From assembly GCA_945890485.1 (NCBI GenBank), contig CAMDCN010000007.1:310001-374000 (forward strand): DNA of 64,000 nucleotides, read 5' to 3'. The stretch comes from Candidatus Sulfopaludibacter sp. SbA3 (lineage in GTDB: Bacteria; Acidobacteriota; Terriglobia; Bryobacterales; Bryobacteraceae). The translations under genes and the position numbers were made by a program. Numbering within the stretch: position 1 is the first letter of the stretch; each line of letters opens with the position of its first letter. Below are positions 55,084-64,000 of this stretch, piece by piece. The notes beneath the pieces are model-generated. The model was not told the DNA's origin, made no database searches, and saw only the letters and a program-made list of their open reading frames with translations.

Positions 55084-55932
55084 TCATTCTTGAGTCCCAT
55101 CAATTTTTGCCCCGGAAAGCATATGGCGAACAGCGCCTAACTTCCCGGTGAATAGAGAACCGAACACGGAACTGACCGAATGGCCAATTCCAGCCCCCTG
55201 GTGTTTCTTTAGATAAACCGCCGCGCCGGTGTGCCAATCGGCTTCCAACAGGTCGGTATCAACCTGTTTGGGCTGCTCGGGATGAAGTATACCCGTAGCC
55301 GTTGGGACCCGCAGAATCTTGCGCTGCGCGCGTTTGACCTGCGCCGCAATCTCGGCATCCGACCACTGCTCGCCGTAACGCTCGTCGAGGAAGTTCATCC
55401 CCTTCAAGAACGACTTTCGAATCAGTAACGCGTAGGCTCCTGGGTACTCCACCGCGGACGCTTCAGAGGGGTTGGCCGGCGGCTGAAAACCGGGCCTTAG
55501 CGACTGCGCGGTCGGTAGCGACCGCAGATACGATGCGGGAGTGCCATCCGGCAACGATAAAGTTGCCACAGCGGCCGCCACTGGACCGTTTTCTTCGACA
55601 TTGTCCAGAAGAGCGGCGACGGCTTCCGGCGAGAGCTCTATCCGAGGATCGAGAAACAAAATGCTTTCGCCCTGGGCTGAGCGGAGTCCGATATTGGCAG
55701 CTTTGGTCCAGCCGAAGTTCTTGGGCAATCGCAACGCCGTCAGTTCCGGGAACTCCGCTACTACAGCTCCAGTCTGATCGCGGGACGCGAGGTCCACCAC
55801 CACGATCTGGGTTTCGGCAGAGAGCGTTGAACGCGACAACGCCAGGAGACAACGCCGCAGATTCTCATCCTGATTGCGGCTTACGCAGAGGACGGAAATG
55901 CGGACGGCGGCTGTGGCGGGAGTTTGTTCCAT
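55084..55932 (-). CDS. Family 2 glycosyltransferase
   Basis: From the ATG at 55932 the product is 282 residues. The GT-A start ISVLCVSRNQDENLRRCLLALSRST is followed by QIVVVDLASRDQTGAVVAEF, LRLPKNFGWTKAANIGLRSAQGESILFLDPRIEL (with DPR in place of a DxD) and a C-terminal part with GAYALLIRKSFLKGMNFLDERYGEQWSDAEIAAQVKRA, typical of rhamnosyltransferase-like GT2 enzymes. No membrane helix is visible. An upstream start at 55959 is rejected since it abuts the terminator hairpin of the ribosomal operon. Substrate unknown; a surface glycan is likely. Confidence 0.85.
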   Translation of the reverse strand: MEQTPATAAVRISVLCVSRNQDENLRRCLLALSRSTLSAETQIVVVDLASRDQTGAVVAEFPELTALRLPKNFGWTKAANIGLRSAQGESILFLDPRIELSPEAVAALLDNVEENGPVAAAVATLSLPDGTPASYLRSLPTAQSLRPGFQPPANPSEASAVEYPGAYALLIRKSFLKGMNFLDERYGEQWSDAEIAAQVKRAQRKILRVPTATGILHPEQPKQVDTDLLEADWHTGAAVYLKKHQGAGIGHSVSSVFGSLFTGKLGAVRHMLSGAKIDGTQE

Positions 55933-55959
55933 ACGACCGGCGGATGGCCCGACACACAA

Positions 55960-55992
55960 CGGCGCAAGAATCAGAGAATGATCCTTGCGCCG
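55960..55992 (-). terminator. Strong hairpin terminator at the end of the alpha operon
   Basis: On the minus strand a 14-base-pair stem (arms 55979-55992 and 55960-55973, one G-U pair) closes a five-base loop. It lies 22 bases after the rplQ stop. The downstream sequence starts with TTG and is only weakly T-rich, so termination may be partly factor-assisted. It marks the end of the spc-alpha ribosomal transcript. Confidence 0.8.
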
Positions 55993-56014
55993 GGGTTGCG
56001 GGGGCCGAAAAAGA

Positions 56015-56470
56015 CTACTTCGAATCCTGCTCGCTGTCAGCTTCCTGACCCTGCTGCAACTGTTTCAGACGATCCTCGCGACGCTTGGCACGATCTGCCG
56101 CGCGGCGCACGAGCTCGGAACCGACCAGTTCCAACATCGCGGTTTCCGCTCCGTCGCCCTTCCGGACGCCGACGCGTACCACCCGGGTGTAGCCGCCATT
56201 GCGCTGCGTAAACCGCGGACCGATTTTGTCAAACAGTTTCTGAACAGCAGCGGGAGTCAGCAGGAAAGCCGCCGCCTGCCGACGGGCGTGGAGGGTATCA
56301 CGCTTGGCCAGAGTAATCATCTTTTCAACGATTGGCTTGGCGGCCTTTGCCTTCGGAACAGTCGTGACGATCCGCTCTTCGAGGATTGCGCTCGTCACCA
56401 AGCCGCGCAGCAGCGCGCGGCGGGCGCTGATGTTGCGCTTGAGTTTAAAACCTGCTCGATTGTGTCTCAT
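56015..56470 (-). CDS. rplQ: 50S ribosomal protein L17
   Basis: The N-terminal 115 residues match L17: [92 protein letters not shown] charged C-terminal extension ([29 protein letters not shown]) makes it 151 residues, longer than the E. coli protein (127). It is the last gene of the alpha operon, 21 bases after rpoA. Confidence 0.97.
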   Translation of the reverse strand: MRHNRAGFKLKRNISARRALLRGLVTSAILEERIVTTVPKAKAAKPIVEKMITLAKRDTLHARRQAAAFLLTPAAVQKLFDKIGPRFTQRNGGYTRVVRVGVRKGDGAETAMLELVGSELVRRAADRAKRREDRLKQLQQGQEADSEQDSK

Positions 56471-56491
56471 GCTATTTCTCTAACTTCTGAA

Positions 56492-57511
56492 TTACTCGCC
56501 AATTTCAGCGCTGTCACTGACCGGCGCGCCAGCCGGGGAGACCAACCGTCCCTGAGAGTCGAACTTCATACCGAAGCCGAGTCCCAAACCCGAGAGGATC
56601 TCTTTAATTTCGTTAAGCGATTTGCGGCCGAAGTTCTTGGTCCGGAGCATTTCGGCTTCCGAACGCTGCACTAAGTCGCCAATCGATTGGATGTTGGCGT
56701 TCTTCAAGCAGTTGTAAGACCGAACCGAGAGTTCCAACTCTTCCACAGAGCGATTGAGGACCTCATTGACCTGACCAGTCACACCGCGCTCAGCCGGCTC
56801 CTCTACCGCTTCCGAGATCTCTTCAAAGTTGATGAAGATGCTCATGTGGTCTTTGAGCAATTTGGCGGCCATGCCGATCGAGTCTTGGGGGGAAATCGCG
56901 CCGTTGGTTACGACTTCAAGAGTCAGCTTATCGTAGTCAGTCATCTGGCCCAAGCGTGCGGCCTCGACCGAATAGTTGACCTTGCGGACCGGCGAATGAA
57001 CCGAGTCGATCGGAATGAAGCCAATCGGCAGGTCTTCGTCGAAGTTGCGGTCAGCGGCAACATACCCGCGACCCTGCTTCAAACGGACCTCAATGTTCAG
57101 CTTGCCACCTTCGCCGACAGTAGCGATGTGTAGATGTGGATCGAGCACTTCGACATCGGCGTCCGTCTGGATCTGGCCCGAGAGGACCTCCCCAGGCTGG
57201 TCCACAATGATCCGTGCGGTGTGGATACCGTCCGACATCATCTTGAACGGAACCTGCTTGAGATTCAGGATGATATCGGTAGCATCTTCGGTGACGCCAG
57301 GAATCGGACTGAACTCATGGGCCACTCCCTCAATCCGGACGGCCGTAATGGCGGCGCCTTCGATCGAGCTGAGGAGTACGCGGCGAAGGCTGTTGCCAAT
57401 CGTCGTGCCAAAACCACGTTCGAACGGCTGAGCCGTGAACATGCCATAACGTTCCGTGAGCGTCTCGGTATTGGCAACCAGTCGCTTGGGTTTCTGAAAG
57501 CCCTTGAACAT
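56492..57511 (-). CDS. rpoA: DNA-directed RNA polymerase subunit alpha
   Basis: At 339 residues this has the full alpha layout. The N-terminal dimerisation domain contains [44 protein letters not shown] flexible linker leads to the C-terminal domain with [42 protein letters not shown], which binds UP elements and activators. It lies between rpsD and rplQ as in most bacteria. GGAG-type sequence precedes the ATG. Confidence 0.98.
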   Translation of the reverse strand: MFKGFQKPKRLVANTETLTERYGMFTAQPFERGFGTTIGNSLRRVLLSSIEGAAITAVRIEGVAHEFSPIPGVTEDATDIILNLKQVPFKMMSDGIHTARIIVDQPGEVLSGQIQTDADVEVLDPHLHIATVGEGGKLNIEVRLKQGRGYVAADRNFDEDLPIGFIPIDSVHSPVRKVNYSVEAARLGQMTDYDKLTLEVVTNGAISPQDSIGMAAKLLKDHMSIFINFEEISEAVEEPAERGVTGQVNEVLNRSVEELELSVRSYNCLKNANIQSIGDLVQRSEAEMLRTKNFGRKSLNEIKEILSGLGLGFGMKFDSQGRLVSPAGAPVSDSAEIGE

Positions 57512-57545
57512 AGCTCTCCTTGTAGGGTTGGGGGACTTGGGTCGC

Positions 57546-58187
57546 TTACTTCGAGTACAGTTCGACGATCAACTGTTCGTTGACCTGGATCTGAACCAGT
57601 TCTTCACGCTTCGGATTCGAGGCGATAGTCGCCTTCAGGTTTTCCCGGTCAACCTCTAGCCACGTGGGCGACGGCAGATGAGCCGTGGCGTCGCGCGATG
57701 CGAGGATGGAAGGATGGTTCTTACTCTTGTCGCGGACAGAGACGATGTCTCCAGCGCGGACTTGGTAAGAGGGAATGTTCACCTTTTTGCCGTTCACGAG
57801 TAAATGCCCGTGACGAACAACCTGCCGAGCACCAGCTCGGGAGGTGGCAAAACCGATACGAAACGCTACGTTGTCAAGACGCTTCTCAAGCATCTGCAAC
57901 ATCACCTCGCCGGTAATTCCCTTGGAGCGGCTAGCCTTCTCGAAGATATTGCGGAACTGGCCTTCCAAGAGTCCAAAATAGCGCTTCGTCTTCTGTTTCT
58001 CGCGCAACTGCAAACCGTAGCCGACGATTTTCGGCTTACGAGCCTGACCGTGCTGGCCGGGGGGGAAGTTCCGCTTCTTCTCATCACTGACGGCGCACTT
58101 CGGGCCGTAACAGCGCTCACCCTTCAGGTAGAGCTTCATGCCTTCGCGCCGACACAAGCGGCACACAGGGCCAATATAACGAGCCAT
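57546..58187 (-). CDS. rpsD: 30S ribosomal protein S4
   Basis: The 213-residue product starts [23 protein letters not shown] and keeps the four cysteines of the zinc-binding form (CRLC, RCYGPKC). Then come the S4 RNA-binding domain ([31 protein letters not shown]) and [14 protein letters not shown]4 nucleates the 30S body and in many bacteria represses its own operon by binding mRNA. TAGGAG lies before the ATG. A 177-base gap with a long hairpin separates it from rpsK, unusual within this operon. Confidence 0.97.
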   Translation of the reverse strand: MARYIGPVCRLCRREGMKLYLKGERCYGPKCAVSDEKKRNFPPGQHGQARKPKIVGYGLQLREKQKTKRYFGLLEGQFRNIFEKASRSKGITGEVMLQMLEKRLDNVAFRIGFATSRAGARQVVRHGHLLVNGKKVNIPSYQVRAGDIVSVRDKSKNHPSILASRDATAHLPSPTWLEVDRENLKATIASNPKREELVQIQVNEQLIVELYSK

Positions 58188-58300
58188 TCAATCTCCTAGA
58201 ACCTTTGAGCTCTCGCCCAGGGTGCAGTTTACGGCTAATGCCTTCGTCCTGCTTTGATGACGGACAGGCCAAAAGACACTATTCGTCAGGTAACAGTATG

Positions 58301-58342
58301 ACACACTCCGAGGCAACAGCACCACTGGCCGTCGGAGTGTGT
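58301..58342 (-). ncRNA. Long RNA hairpin in the rpsK-rpsD intergenic region
   Basis: On the minus strand an 11-base-pair perfect stem (ACACACUCCGA at 58342-58332 with UCGGAGUGUGU at 58311-58301) continues, past one bulged C, with GGC/GCC. This gives 14 pairs around a 13-base loop, itself able to pair CAG/CUG. It is preceded by six U and not followed by a U-run, so it is not a simple terminator for this operon. Position directly upstream of rpsD suggests a translational-control element or processing site; no known family was matched. Confidence 0.6.
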
Positions 58343-58364
58343 AAAAAAGTGGATTCCAATTCGA

Positions 58365-58772
58365 TCAGACGCGACGCTTTTTGGGCGGGCGGCAACCGTT
58401 GTGCGGAATCGGAGTCCGATCTTTGATCGATCGAACTTCAATGCCCGCAGTCGACAACGCTCGAATTGCCGATTCGCGTCCGGCACCCGGACCGCTCACC
58501 CGAACTTCGACAGTCCGCAGACCGGATTCCTTTGCCTTATTCGCAGCGGTCAGCGACGCCTGCTGAGCGGCGAACGGGGTACCCTTGCGAGAACCACGGA
58601 AACCGAGCGAACCGGAGCTCGACCAGGCGATAACGTTGCCGATCGGGTCCGTGAACGTGATGATCGTGTTATTGAACGTGGCCTGCACGTGGCAGAGACC
58701 CATCGGTACGTTCTTTCTTTCCTTCTTTTTGAAGGCCTTCTTTTTCGCGTTTTTTGCTGGTGCTTTGGCCAT
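58365..58772 (-). CDS. rpsK: 30S ribosomal protein S11
   Basis: The 135-residue product has a lysine-rich start ([21 protein letters not shown]) and the core [51 protein letters not shown]. The conserved end is [20 protein letters not shown]. Part of the platform of the 30S subunit. It lies 22 bases after rpsM. A 177-base structured gap follows before rpsD. Confidence 0.98.
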   Translation of the reverse strand: MAKAPAKNAKKKAFKKKERKNVPMGLCHVQATFNNTIITFTDPIGNVIAWSSSGSLGFRGSRKGTPFAAQQASLTAANKAKESGLRTVEVRVSGPGAGRESAIRALSTAGIEVRSIKDRTPIPHNGCRPPKKRRV

Positions 58773-58794
58773 GTTCGTTTACTGGTGCGGACCC

Positions 58795-59178
58795 TTACTT
58801 CTGGCCCGGCTTCTTTTTGTTGGTTACAGTACCCTTCCGCGGGCCTTTCCGCGTGCGGGCATTCGTGTGAGTCCGCTGACCGCGGGCAGGGAGGCCGCGG
58901 CGATGGCGCAATCCGCGATACGAACCCATCTCAATCAGGCGCTTGATGTTGAGAGAGACTTCCTTGCGAAGGTCACCCTCGACAGCTCCCTCATTTTCGA
59001 GAAGCGTACGGATCTGGTTGACTTCGTCCTCGGTCAGGTCCGAAATCTTACGGTTCGGGTCGACGCCGACCCGATAAAGGATCGACTTCGCACGGGTGCG
59101 GCCAATGCCATAAATGTAAGTGAGACCGATCTCAGCTCGCTTTTTTGCGGGAAGATCGACGCCGGCGATACGTGCCAT
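58795..59178 (-). CDS. rpsM: 30S ribosomal protein S13
   Basis: The 127-residue product reads [34 protein letters not shown] and ends [35 protein letters not shown], the standard S13 head and basic tail. S13 contacts the P-site tRNA and forms intersubunit bridges. It follows rpmJ by 58 bases. The position at the head of the alpha segment is normal. Confidence 0.98.
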   Translation of the reverse strand: MARIAGVDLPAKKRAEIGLTYIYGIGRTRAKSILYRVGVDPNRKISDLTEDEVNQIRTLLENEGAVEGDLRKEVSLNIKRLIEMGSYRGLRHRRGLPARGQRTHTNARTRKGPRKGTVTNKKKPGQK

Positions 59179-59236
59179 AGGCTGGGTTCTCCTGTTTCTC
59201 TAAAAATCGCTGTTAAAAAGCCAAAGCGCGTCGCGC

Positions 59237-59350
59237 TTAGCCTTGCCGCTGTTTGTGTTTCGGATTCGTACAGATAACCCGCACCGTTCCGTAGCGGTGA
59301 ATGATCTTGCACTTATCACAAATTTTCTTAACCGATGCCCGTACTTTCAT
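59237..59350 (-). CDS. rpmJ: 50S ribosomal protein L36
   Basis: This 37-residue gene is too short for most ORF cut-offs. It reads [21 protein letters not shown]... and keeps the zinc ligands CDKC, C27 and H32 (ICTNPKHKQ), so it is the zinc-binding C+ form. The ATG at 59350 overlaps the infA stop in ATGA, the usual infA-rpmJ arrangement. Confidence 0.96.
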   Translation of the reverse strand: MKVRASVKKICDKCKIIHRYGTVRVICTNPKHKQRQG

Positions 59351-59556
59351 GACTTCCTTGGTGCCCCCGTGATTCGGCCTCGCGTATGATCCTGCGGCGA
59401 GAGCGTCACTTCAACTTGGTCTCCCGGCCGTAGCCGGACAAACTGAACTTCTCGAATCCCGGCCGCGTGTGCGAGCACTTGTTGCCGGTTTTCTAATTCC
59501 ACCTTGACGATGCCGTTCGGCATGAGCTCTACGACAGTCGCTTGATGGACTTGCAT
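59347..59556 (-). CDS. infA: Translation initiation factor IF-1
   Basis: The 69-residue S1/OB-fold protein reads [59 protein letters not shown], matching IF-1 along its length. The N-terminus (MQVHQ) is shorter than the usual MAKEDVIEVEG and the G-K-x-R segment reads [10 protein letters not shown], so it is somewhat divergent. IF-1 blocks the ribosomal A site during initiation. Located between map and rpmJ as expected. Confidence 0.93.
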   Translation of the reverse strand: MQVHQATVVELMPNGIVKVELENRQQVLAHAAGIREVQFVRLRPGDQVEVTLSPQDHTRGRITGAPRKS

Positions 59557-59570
59557 GTGGACTCAACAAT

Positions 59571-60341
59571 TCACGGCCGGGTTAGCACCCAGGGTCCGTC
59601 TTTCGTAACGGCCACACAATGCTCAAAATGAGCCGACGCCGAACCGTCCTGACTGACGGCGGTCCAACGATCGGATAAAACTTTCGACTGCGGTTTGCCA
59701 GCGTTCACCATTGGCTCAATCGCTAAGACCATCCCCTCTTTCAAGCGGGGATTTTCGTTGTTGCGATCTACGTAGTTGGGTACTTGCGGCTCTTCGTGCA
59801 GTTCCGTTCCAATGCCATGGCCAACAAATTCACGGACAATAGTGAATCCGTTTGACTCGACGTGTTTTTGCACCGTCGAGCAGATGTCAAACAGCCGGTT
59901 ACCCGGCCGCACCTTTTCAATTGCCTTTTCGAGCGATTCTTTGGTGACGGTAAGGAGTTTGGCCATTTGAGGACTGATTTCACCCACGCCGACAGTGATC
60001 GCCGAATCGCCATAATAGCCATCCAGTTGAACACCAGTATCGATCGAGATGATGTCGCCACGCTTCAAAATCTTGTGTTTCGAGGGCATGCCGTGAACGA
60101 TCTCGTCGTTCACCGACGTGCAGAGCACGTACGGGTAACGATTCCCGGCGGCGGCGGAATAATAGCCTTTGAAGGCTGGCCGCGCCCCGGCGTCGAGAAT
60201 CAGTTTTTCGGCAGTTGCTTCCAATTCTAAAGTCGATACACCTTCCTGAACGAGCTCGGCGACTGTCTGCAAAATCTTGTAAACGAGAAGGCCGCTTCGG
60301 CGCATTTTCTCGAGTTCAGCAGGACTTTTGCGAATAATCAT
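59571..60341 (-). CDS. map: Methionine aminopeptidase, type I
   Basis: Removes the initiator methionine from nascent proteins. The 256-residue product has the pita-bread metal ligands: aspartates in ISIDTGVQLDGYYGDSAITV, histidine in FVGHGIGTELHEEP, glutamate in AIEPMVNAG and the last glutamate in SAHFEHCVAVT. There is no N-terminal zinc finger. The ATG at 60341 overlaps the adk stop in ATGA. This secY-adk-map-infA order is common to many bacteria. Confidence 0.97.
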   Translation of the reverse strand: MIIRKSPAELEKMRRSGLLVYKILQTVAELVQEGVSTLELEATAEKLILDAGARPAFKGYYSAAAGNRYPYVLCTSVNDEIVHGMPSKHKILKRGDIISIDTGVQLDGYYGDSAITVGVGEISPQMAKLLTVTKESLEKAIEKVRPGNRLFDICSTVQKHVESNGFTIVREFVGHGIGTELHEEPQVPNYVDRNNENPRLKEGMVLAIEPMVNAGKPQSKVLSDRWTAVSQDGSASAHFEHCVAVTKDGPWVLTRP

Positions 60342-61057
60342 TGGGCTACAGATGGAGCAGGTTCAATCAGGGAGTGTTGTTGGAGTCTTTCTAAAAAGTC
60401 GTTGAGGATCTTGTTTGGGGTTTCGGTGCCGCTGAACTCCCAACTGCGGATAGGTTGTTCCGCTAAAAATTGAGCCACCGGTTCGGTGAGCGTTGCGTAG
60501 TGTTCGATTCGCCTGACAATCAAATCAGTCTGGTCATCCACTCGCTCGGTCAACCCCGCTCCGCACTCGTCACAGATTCCTGTCTTCCGGGGCGGCAATC
60601 GCACAACATTGAAGATCGCACCACATGAGGAGCAGAATCGCCTCGCCTGCAATCGAAGCTTCACTTCAGTATAGTCCAGAACCAGCCGGACCAGCAGAGG
60701 CTCGATTTCCAAGCGGCGAAGGACAGGCAAAAACTGAAGTGTTTGCTCCAGCGTTCTTGGATAACCGTCCAGGATAATTCCTTTCCGACAATCCGGTTGC
60801 GCCATCCGATCCGCGACCAATTCGTTAACAACGGAATCCGGAGCATAGCCGCCCCGCAGAATTTCTACTGAAGCTTGACCCGCCGGTGTTCCCTGCTCTA
60901 TATGCCGCCGAAGAAGGTCGCCTGTCGAAATGTGCGGCCAAGCGGTTACTTGACTCAGCATCCTTCCTAAGGTGCCCTTTCCGGAACCCGGTGCGCCGTA
61001 CAACAACACCGCCAGGGGTTTGGAAGCACGAAAGCTGGCGGCAACGACGGTATTCAA
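60338..61057 (-). CDS. adk: Adenylate kinase (zinc-LID type)
   Basis: Interconverts ATP+AMP and 2 ADP. Motifs: P-loop YGAPGSGKGTLGRML, HISTGDLLRRHIE, GIILDGYPRTLEQT (AMP binding) and a zinc LID with two cysteine pairs, CSSC and CDEC. ERVDDQTDLIVRRIEHY carries the phosphate-binding arginines. I place the start at the TTG at 61057, 20 bases after the secY stop, giving 239 residues. The ATG at 61159 would overlap secY by 83 bases and add an unconserved leader. The TTG choice still leaves a short extension before the P-loop, so the exact start is uncertain. LID and core are clear. Confidence 0.9.
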   Translation of the reverse strand: MNTVVAASFRASKPLAVLLYGAPGSGKGTLGRMLSQVTAWPHISTGDLLRRHIEQGTPAGQASVEILRGGYAPDSVVNELVADRMAQPDCRKGIILDGYPRTLEQTLQFLPVLRRLEIEPLLVRLVLDYTEVKLRLQARRFCSSCGAIFNVVRLPPRKTGICDECGAGLTERVDDQTDLIVRRIEHYATLTEPVAQFLAEQPIRSWEFSGTETPNKILNDFLERLQQHSLIEPAPSVAQ

Positions 61058-61076
61058 TTGCGAAAGAACGATCCGG

Positions 61077-62471
61077 TTAGGCCGATGAACGGCGTCCACG
61101 AATCCGGCCCGCACGAGGGGTGAAGCCCTCGTAGTGCCGCATAATGAGTTGGGCTTCAATCTGGTTTACAGTATCCATCGCCACACCGACTACGATCAGA
61201 AGCGACGTGCCACCGAAGTAGAAGTTGACATTCAGACCATCCAAGATGAAGCGCGGGAAGTAAGCATCCACCCAGTTTCCGATCAACGGAAGGTGTTGTA
61301 GCTTGATACCGGAAATCATGATCTCGGGGAGCAGGCAGAGGATTGAGAGATACAACCCACCAACGACCGTGATTTTGGTTAAGATGTTGTTCATGTAGTC
61401 CGCGGTGTTTTTGCCCGGGCGAATACCGGGGATGAAGCCACCGTACTTCCGCATGTTGTCGGCCGCTTCATTTGGATTGAAGATGATCGACACGTAGAAG
61501 AAGCAGAAGAATACGATCAGAACAATGAACAGAATGATGTAGAGCGGTTCGGAGTGCTGAATACTCCGCAGCATAGCGCTCAGGTAAGCGTTGTCCCGAA
61601 CCCAAGCGATTTGAGTCAGCGTCTGCGGGAATGTTAACAGCGAGCTGGCAAAGATGACGGGAATGACGCCGCCGGCATTCACCTTCAGCGGAAGGTGAGT
61701 CGATTGGCCTCCCATCATACGGCGACCGACCACCCGACGAGCGTACTGCACTGGAATCCGGCGCTCGCCTCGCTCCACGAGGACGATTAACCCAACCACC
61801 GCGACCATGATAGCGATGATGACCAGCAGTTGGACGATGTTCCACTCGCGAGTCTCAAAAGCCTTTTGGTAGATATTCCCGATCGCCTGGGGGAGACCAA
61901 CAACGATGCCCGTGAAGATGATCAGCGACATGCCGTTGCCGATACCGCGCTCGGTGATCTGTTCACCCAGCCACATAATAAAGGCCGTGCCCGTAGTCAA
62001 TGAAATCATGGTCATGAAGACGAAGCCAAATCCCGGATTTACTACGAAGTTCCCTTGGGACTGTAGCGCGGTAGCGATGGTGAAAGACTGCACCAAAGCC
62101 AAACCGACCGTCAGATAGCGCGTCCATTGCGTGATCTTGCGGCGCCCAAGCTCACCCTCTTTCGAGAGCTTCTCTAGGGTCGGCACCACGATTGTCATTA
62201 ACTGGAGAATAATCGAGGCCGTGATGTAGGGCATGATGCCCAAAGCAAAAACGGTAAGCCTACGGAACATTCCCCCGGAAAACAGATCGATAAAGCCAAA
62301 GAGCGTTCCTTGGTTCTGCCGGAAAAACTCCTCGAGTTGTTCAGCGTCAATTCCGGGGGTAGGGATGTGCCCACCCAGCCGATAAATCGCCAACATGCCG
62401 AGGGTGAAAAGGATGCGATTCCGGAGATCCGGAATCTTAAATGCGTTCGCCAGTGCTTCGAAGAACTTCAT
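61077..62471 (-). CDS. secY: Preprotein translocase subunit SecY
   Basis: Central channel of the Sec translocon. The 464-residue product has ten membrane helices. Recognisable parts: RNRILFTLGMLAIYRLGGHIPTPGID, the GGMFRRLTVFALGIMPYITASIILQL plug/TM2 region, ERGIGNGMSLIIFTGI, RRIPVQYARRVVGRRMMGGQSTHLPLKVNAGGVIPVIFASSLL, and TYFY-like FCFFYVSIIFNPNEAADNMRKYGGFIPGIRPG. The C-terminus IMRHYEGFTPRAGRIRGR is usual. It lies between rplO and adk. Confidence 0.98.
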   Translation of the reverse strand: MKFFEALANAFKIPDLRNRILFTLGMLAIYRLGGHIPTPGIDAEQLEEFFRQNQGTLFGFIDLFSGGMFRRLTVFALGIMPYITASIILQLMTIVVPTLEKLSKEGELGRRKITQWTRYLTVGLALVQSFTIATALQSQGNFVVNPGFGFVFMTMISLTTGTAFIMWLGEQITERGIGNGMSLIIFTGIVVGLPQAIGNIYQKAFETREWNIVQLLVIIAIMVAVVGLIVLVERGERRIPVQYARRVVGRRMMGGQSTHLPLKVNAGGVIPVIFASSLLTFPQTLTQIAWVRDNAYLSAMLRSIQHSEPLYIILFIVLIVFFCFFYVSIIFNPNEAADNMRKYGGFIPGIRPGKNTADYMNNILTKITVVGGLYLSILCLLPEIMISGIKLQHLPLIGNWVDAYFPRFILDGLNVNFYFGGTSLLIVVGVAMDTVNQIEAQLIMRHYEGFTPRAGRIRGRRSSA

Positions 62472-62495
62472 GACGCTTCGTTATAGGGGACCGAA

Positions 62496-62948
62496 CTACT
62501 GTTTCTTCTTCTCGATAACGGTGACGGTGCCACCAGCGGCCTTGATTTTTTCTTCGGCGGCCTTCGAAAAAATGTTGGCAGTGACGTGGATCGGCCGAGT
62601 GATTTCGCCGTTAGCAAGAATCTTGAGACCATCCAGCATCTTTTTGATCACACCCAGCTCAACCACCTTGGCAGCATCGAAGGTATCACCCGCCAACTTG
62701 TCTAACGTCGACAGGTTCACGATAGCGTACTCTTTCCGGAAGATGTTGGTAAAGCCCCGCTTCGGAAGACGACGGTGAAGCGGCATCTGGCCGCCCTCGA
62801 AACCGCGCATCCGGGAGTAACCGCTGATGGACTTGGCGCCTTTCGCGCCGCGACCGGAGAATTTGCCCCGACCAGTACCCATGCCCTGGCCAACGCGTTG
62901 CTTTTTCTTTACCTGTCCGGCAGGGGGTTTAATATCACTGAGATTCAT
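62496..62948 (-). CDS. rplO: 50S ribosomal protein L15
   Basis: The 150-residue product begins MNLSDIKPPAGQVKKKQRVGQGMGTGRGKFSGRGAKGAKSISG, with the glycine-rich L15 N-terminal tail. It continues FEGGQMPLHRRLPKRGFTN and ends with the GEITRPIHVTANIFSKAAEEKIKAAGGTVTVIE domain. It is in the standard rpmD-rplO-secY order. Confidence 0.98.
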   Translation of the reverse strand: MNLSDIKPPAGQVKKKQRVGQGMGTGRGKFSGRGAKGAKSISGYSRMRGFEGGQMPLHRRLPKRGFTNIFRKEYAIVNLSTLDKLAGDTFDAAKVVELGVIKKMLDGLKILANGEITRPIHVTANIFSKAAEEKIKAAGGTVTVIEKKKQ

Positions 62949-62972
62949 TTGAGGTCGTCTCCACGCGGCTGG

Positions 62973-63158
62973 CTATTCTACGATCCGGAGCAAATGAGGC
63001 ACTTTGGCCACCATGCCTCGAAAGGAGGCGGTGTCGGGGCGCTCGACGATCCGGTTCATTTTCTTCAAACCCAAAGAACGCACGATTGCTTTGTGCGGCT
63101 CCGGGGTGCTGATCGGACTCCGATACAGCTGGATTTTTATCATTTTAGCAGTGCTCAT
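62973..63158 (-). CDS. rpmD: 50S ribosomal protein L30
   Basis: The 61-residue product reads KMIKIQLYRSPISTPEPHKAIVRSLGLKKMNRIVERPDTASFRGMVAKVPHLLRIVE, the short bacterial L30. Standard position between rpsE and rplO, 12 bases after rpsE. Confidence 0.96.
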   Translation of the reverse strand: MSTAKMIKIQLYRSPISTPEPHKAIVRSLGLKKMNRIVERPDTASFRGMVAKVPHLLRIVE

Positions 63159-63170
63159 GGCAAAAGATCC

Positions 63171-63680
63171 TTACATCTTCTCCGGGGCGATCCCACGGAT
63201 GTCGGCCACTTCGCCCTTTTCGCGGAGTTGGACCAAAGCCGCCATTGTCGCCTTGACCATGTTGTGCGGATTACGCGAACCCAGACACTTGGTCAGGACG
63301 TTCGGAATTCCGACGGCCTGGATCACCGCGCGAACCGCACTGCCGGCAATGACGCCTGTGCCTTCCGGTGCCGGCTTGATCAAGACCAGGCCCGCACCAA
63401 AGCGGCCGGTAGCCGCATGAGCGATGGTGGTTTCGAGGACATTGATTTTGTGGAGATTCTTTTTGGCCGACTCAATACCCTTCTTGATGGCGGCCGGAAC
63501 TTCTTTGGCTTTCCCGGTTCCGAATCCCACAATTTTCGCCTGAGGATCTCCGACAACAACCAAAGCAGAGAAGCTGAGGTTCTTACCGCCCTTGACGACC
63601 TTGGTTACGCGGTTGATAGAGACGACTTGCTCTTTCAGATTGGCGGTCGCTTCGACGCGCTTTACTACGGTAGCTGGCAT
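63171..63680 (-). CDS. rpsE: 30S ribosomal protein S5
   Basis: The 169-residue product has the S5 double-stranded RNA-binding domain ([47 protein letters not shown]) and the C-terminal domain ([53 protein letters not shown]). S5 affects decoding accuracy. It follows rplR by 21 bases. Confidence 0.98.
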   Translation of the reverse strand: MPATVVKRVEATANLKEQVVSINRVTKVVKGGKNLSFSALVVVGDPQAKIVGFGTGKAKEVPAAIKKGIESAKKNLHKINVLETTIAHAATGRFGAGLVLIKPAPEGTGVIAGSAVRAVIQAVGIPNVLTKCLGSRNPHNMVKATMAALVQLREKGEVADIRGIAPEKM

Positions 63681-63701
63681 GCGTAAATTCTCCTCGGCCC
63701 C

Positions 63702-64000
63702 TTAAAATTCCAATCCGGCTTCGCGGGCCGCATCGGCCAACGCCTTAATCCGCCCGTGATAGAGAAAGCCGCCCCGGTCGAATACGACCTTGGTCACACC
63801 CTTCTCTTTGGCCCGCTCGGCGACAAGTTTGCCAATGGCTTGCGCCCCAGCAACGTTTCCGCCGTCTACAGCGCCCTTCTCGGCTGAAGAGGCCGAGGCG
63901 ATGGTAACGCCTGCCAAGTCATCGATAACCTGAACATAGATGTGCTTAATACTACGGAACACCGCCAGACGGGGCCGTTGCGGACTGCCCTCGACGCGCT
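63702..64000 (-). CDS. rplR: 50S ribosomal protein L18 (5' end outside window)
   Basis: The frame stays open to the right window edge: upstream of the GTG at 63962 it continues as [13 protein letters not shown], which matches the L18 N-terminal region before [19 protein letters not shown]. The true start therefore lies beyond 64000. The rest reads [51 protein letters not shown], standard L18. L18 binds 5S rRNA. It is the first visible gene of the spc segment. Confidence 0.96.
   Translation of the reverse strand, partial: RVEGSPQRPRLAVFRSIKHIYVQVIDDLAGVTIASASSAEKGAVDGGNVAGAQAIGKLVAERAKEKGVTKVVFDRGGFLYHGRIKALADAAREAGLEF

Overview
The window is a compact, high-GC bacterial chromosome segment with no insertion sequence, phage gene, CRISPR array, rRNA or tRNA that I can see. 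Its protein families (PilMNO-type operon with a detached secretin, short-form ArgA, DUF4394, Tat-exported IorB, 800-residue flagellins beside fliW-csrA, TPR-glycosyltransferase) suggest Acidobacteriota, perhaps the Bryobacterales/Solibacter branch. That placement is inference from remembered family distributions; no search was possible.

Layout. 1-3497 (minus) is the 3'-truncated gene of a soluble chemoreceptor with four tandem GAF domains. 3660-11663 holds two unrecognised small proteins, a long CorA-like protein, DUF4394, the methyl-cycle run metK-ahcY with tig, a cupin and a zinc-ribbon protein. 11694-17107 has sbcD-sbcC, an exported metallo-beta-lactamase-fold protein and a zinc-ribbon membrane protein. 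17113-19433 is argC-argB-argA behind a candidate pair of ArgR boxes. 19719-27660 contains a molybdopterin-binding protein, an enolase-superfamily enzyme translationally coupled to a NodB-like deacetylase, then an acyl carrier protein and a ketosynthase, a membrane protein with a degenerate JAMM domain, rsmI and glpD.

27807-36249 is the motility core: fliW, csrA and three tandem giant flagellins. The leaders of flagellins 1 and 3 each show two hairpins with GGA in the loop, the second presenting the Shine-Dalgarno sequence directly before the ATG. This is the layout expected for CsrA repression relieved by FliW. The middle flagellin has a decayed version, and flagellin 3 also has a good sigma-28 promoter candidate. 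A TPR-glycosyltransferase and a sugar aminotransferase follow and may decorate the filament. 39662-47029 is lolA plus a type IV pilus/type II secretion platform (pilC, pilB, pilM, pilN, pilO, a pilP-like gene, a pseudopilin) without a secretin. 47087-49770 is an isoquinoline-oxidoreductase-type molybdenum hydroxylase pair.

49843-55932 carries tyrS, a dihydropteroate synthase with a remarkable arginine/glycine-rich tail, a solitary sugar-binding lipoprotein, a Rieske ferredoxin, mutM, rpmB and a family 2 glycosyltransferase. 56015-64000 is the spc-alpha ribosomal operon on the minus strand (rplR through rplQ, including secY, adk, map, infA, rpmJ and rpoA). It ends in a strong terminator hairpin and holds an unusual long hairpin upstream of rpsD. 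Genes are packed tightly: ATGA/GTGA couplings are frequent, and four of five convergent gene pairs overlap by exactly four bases through their stop codons.
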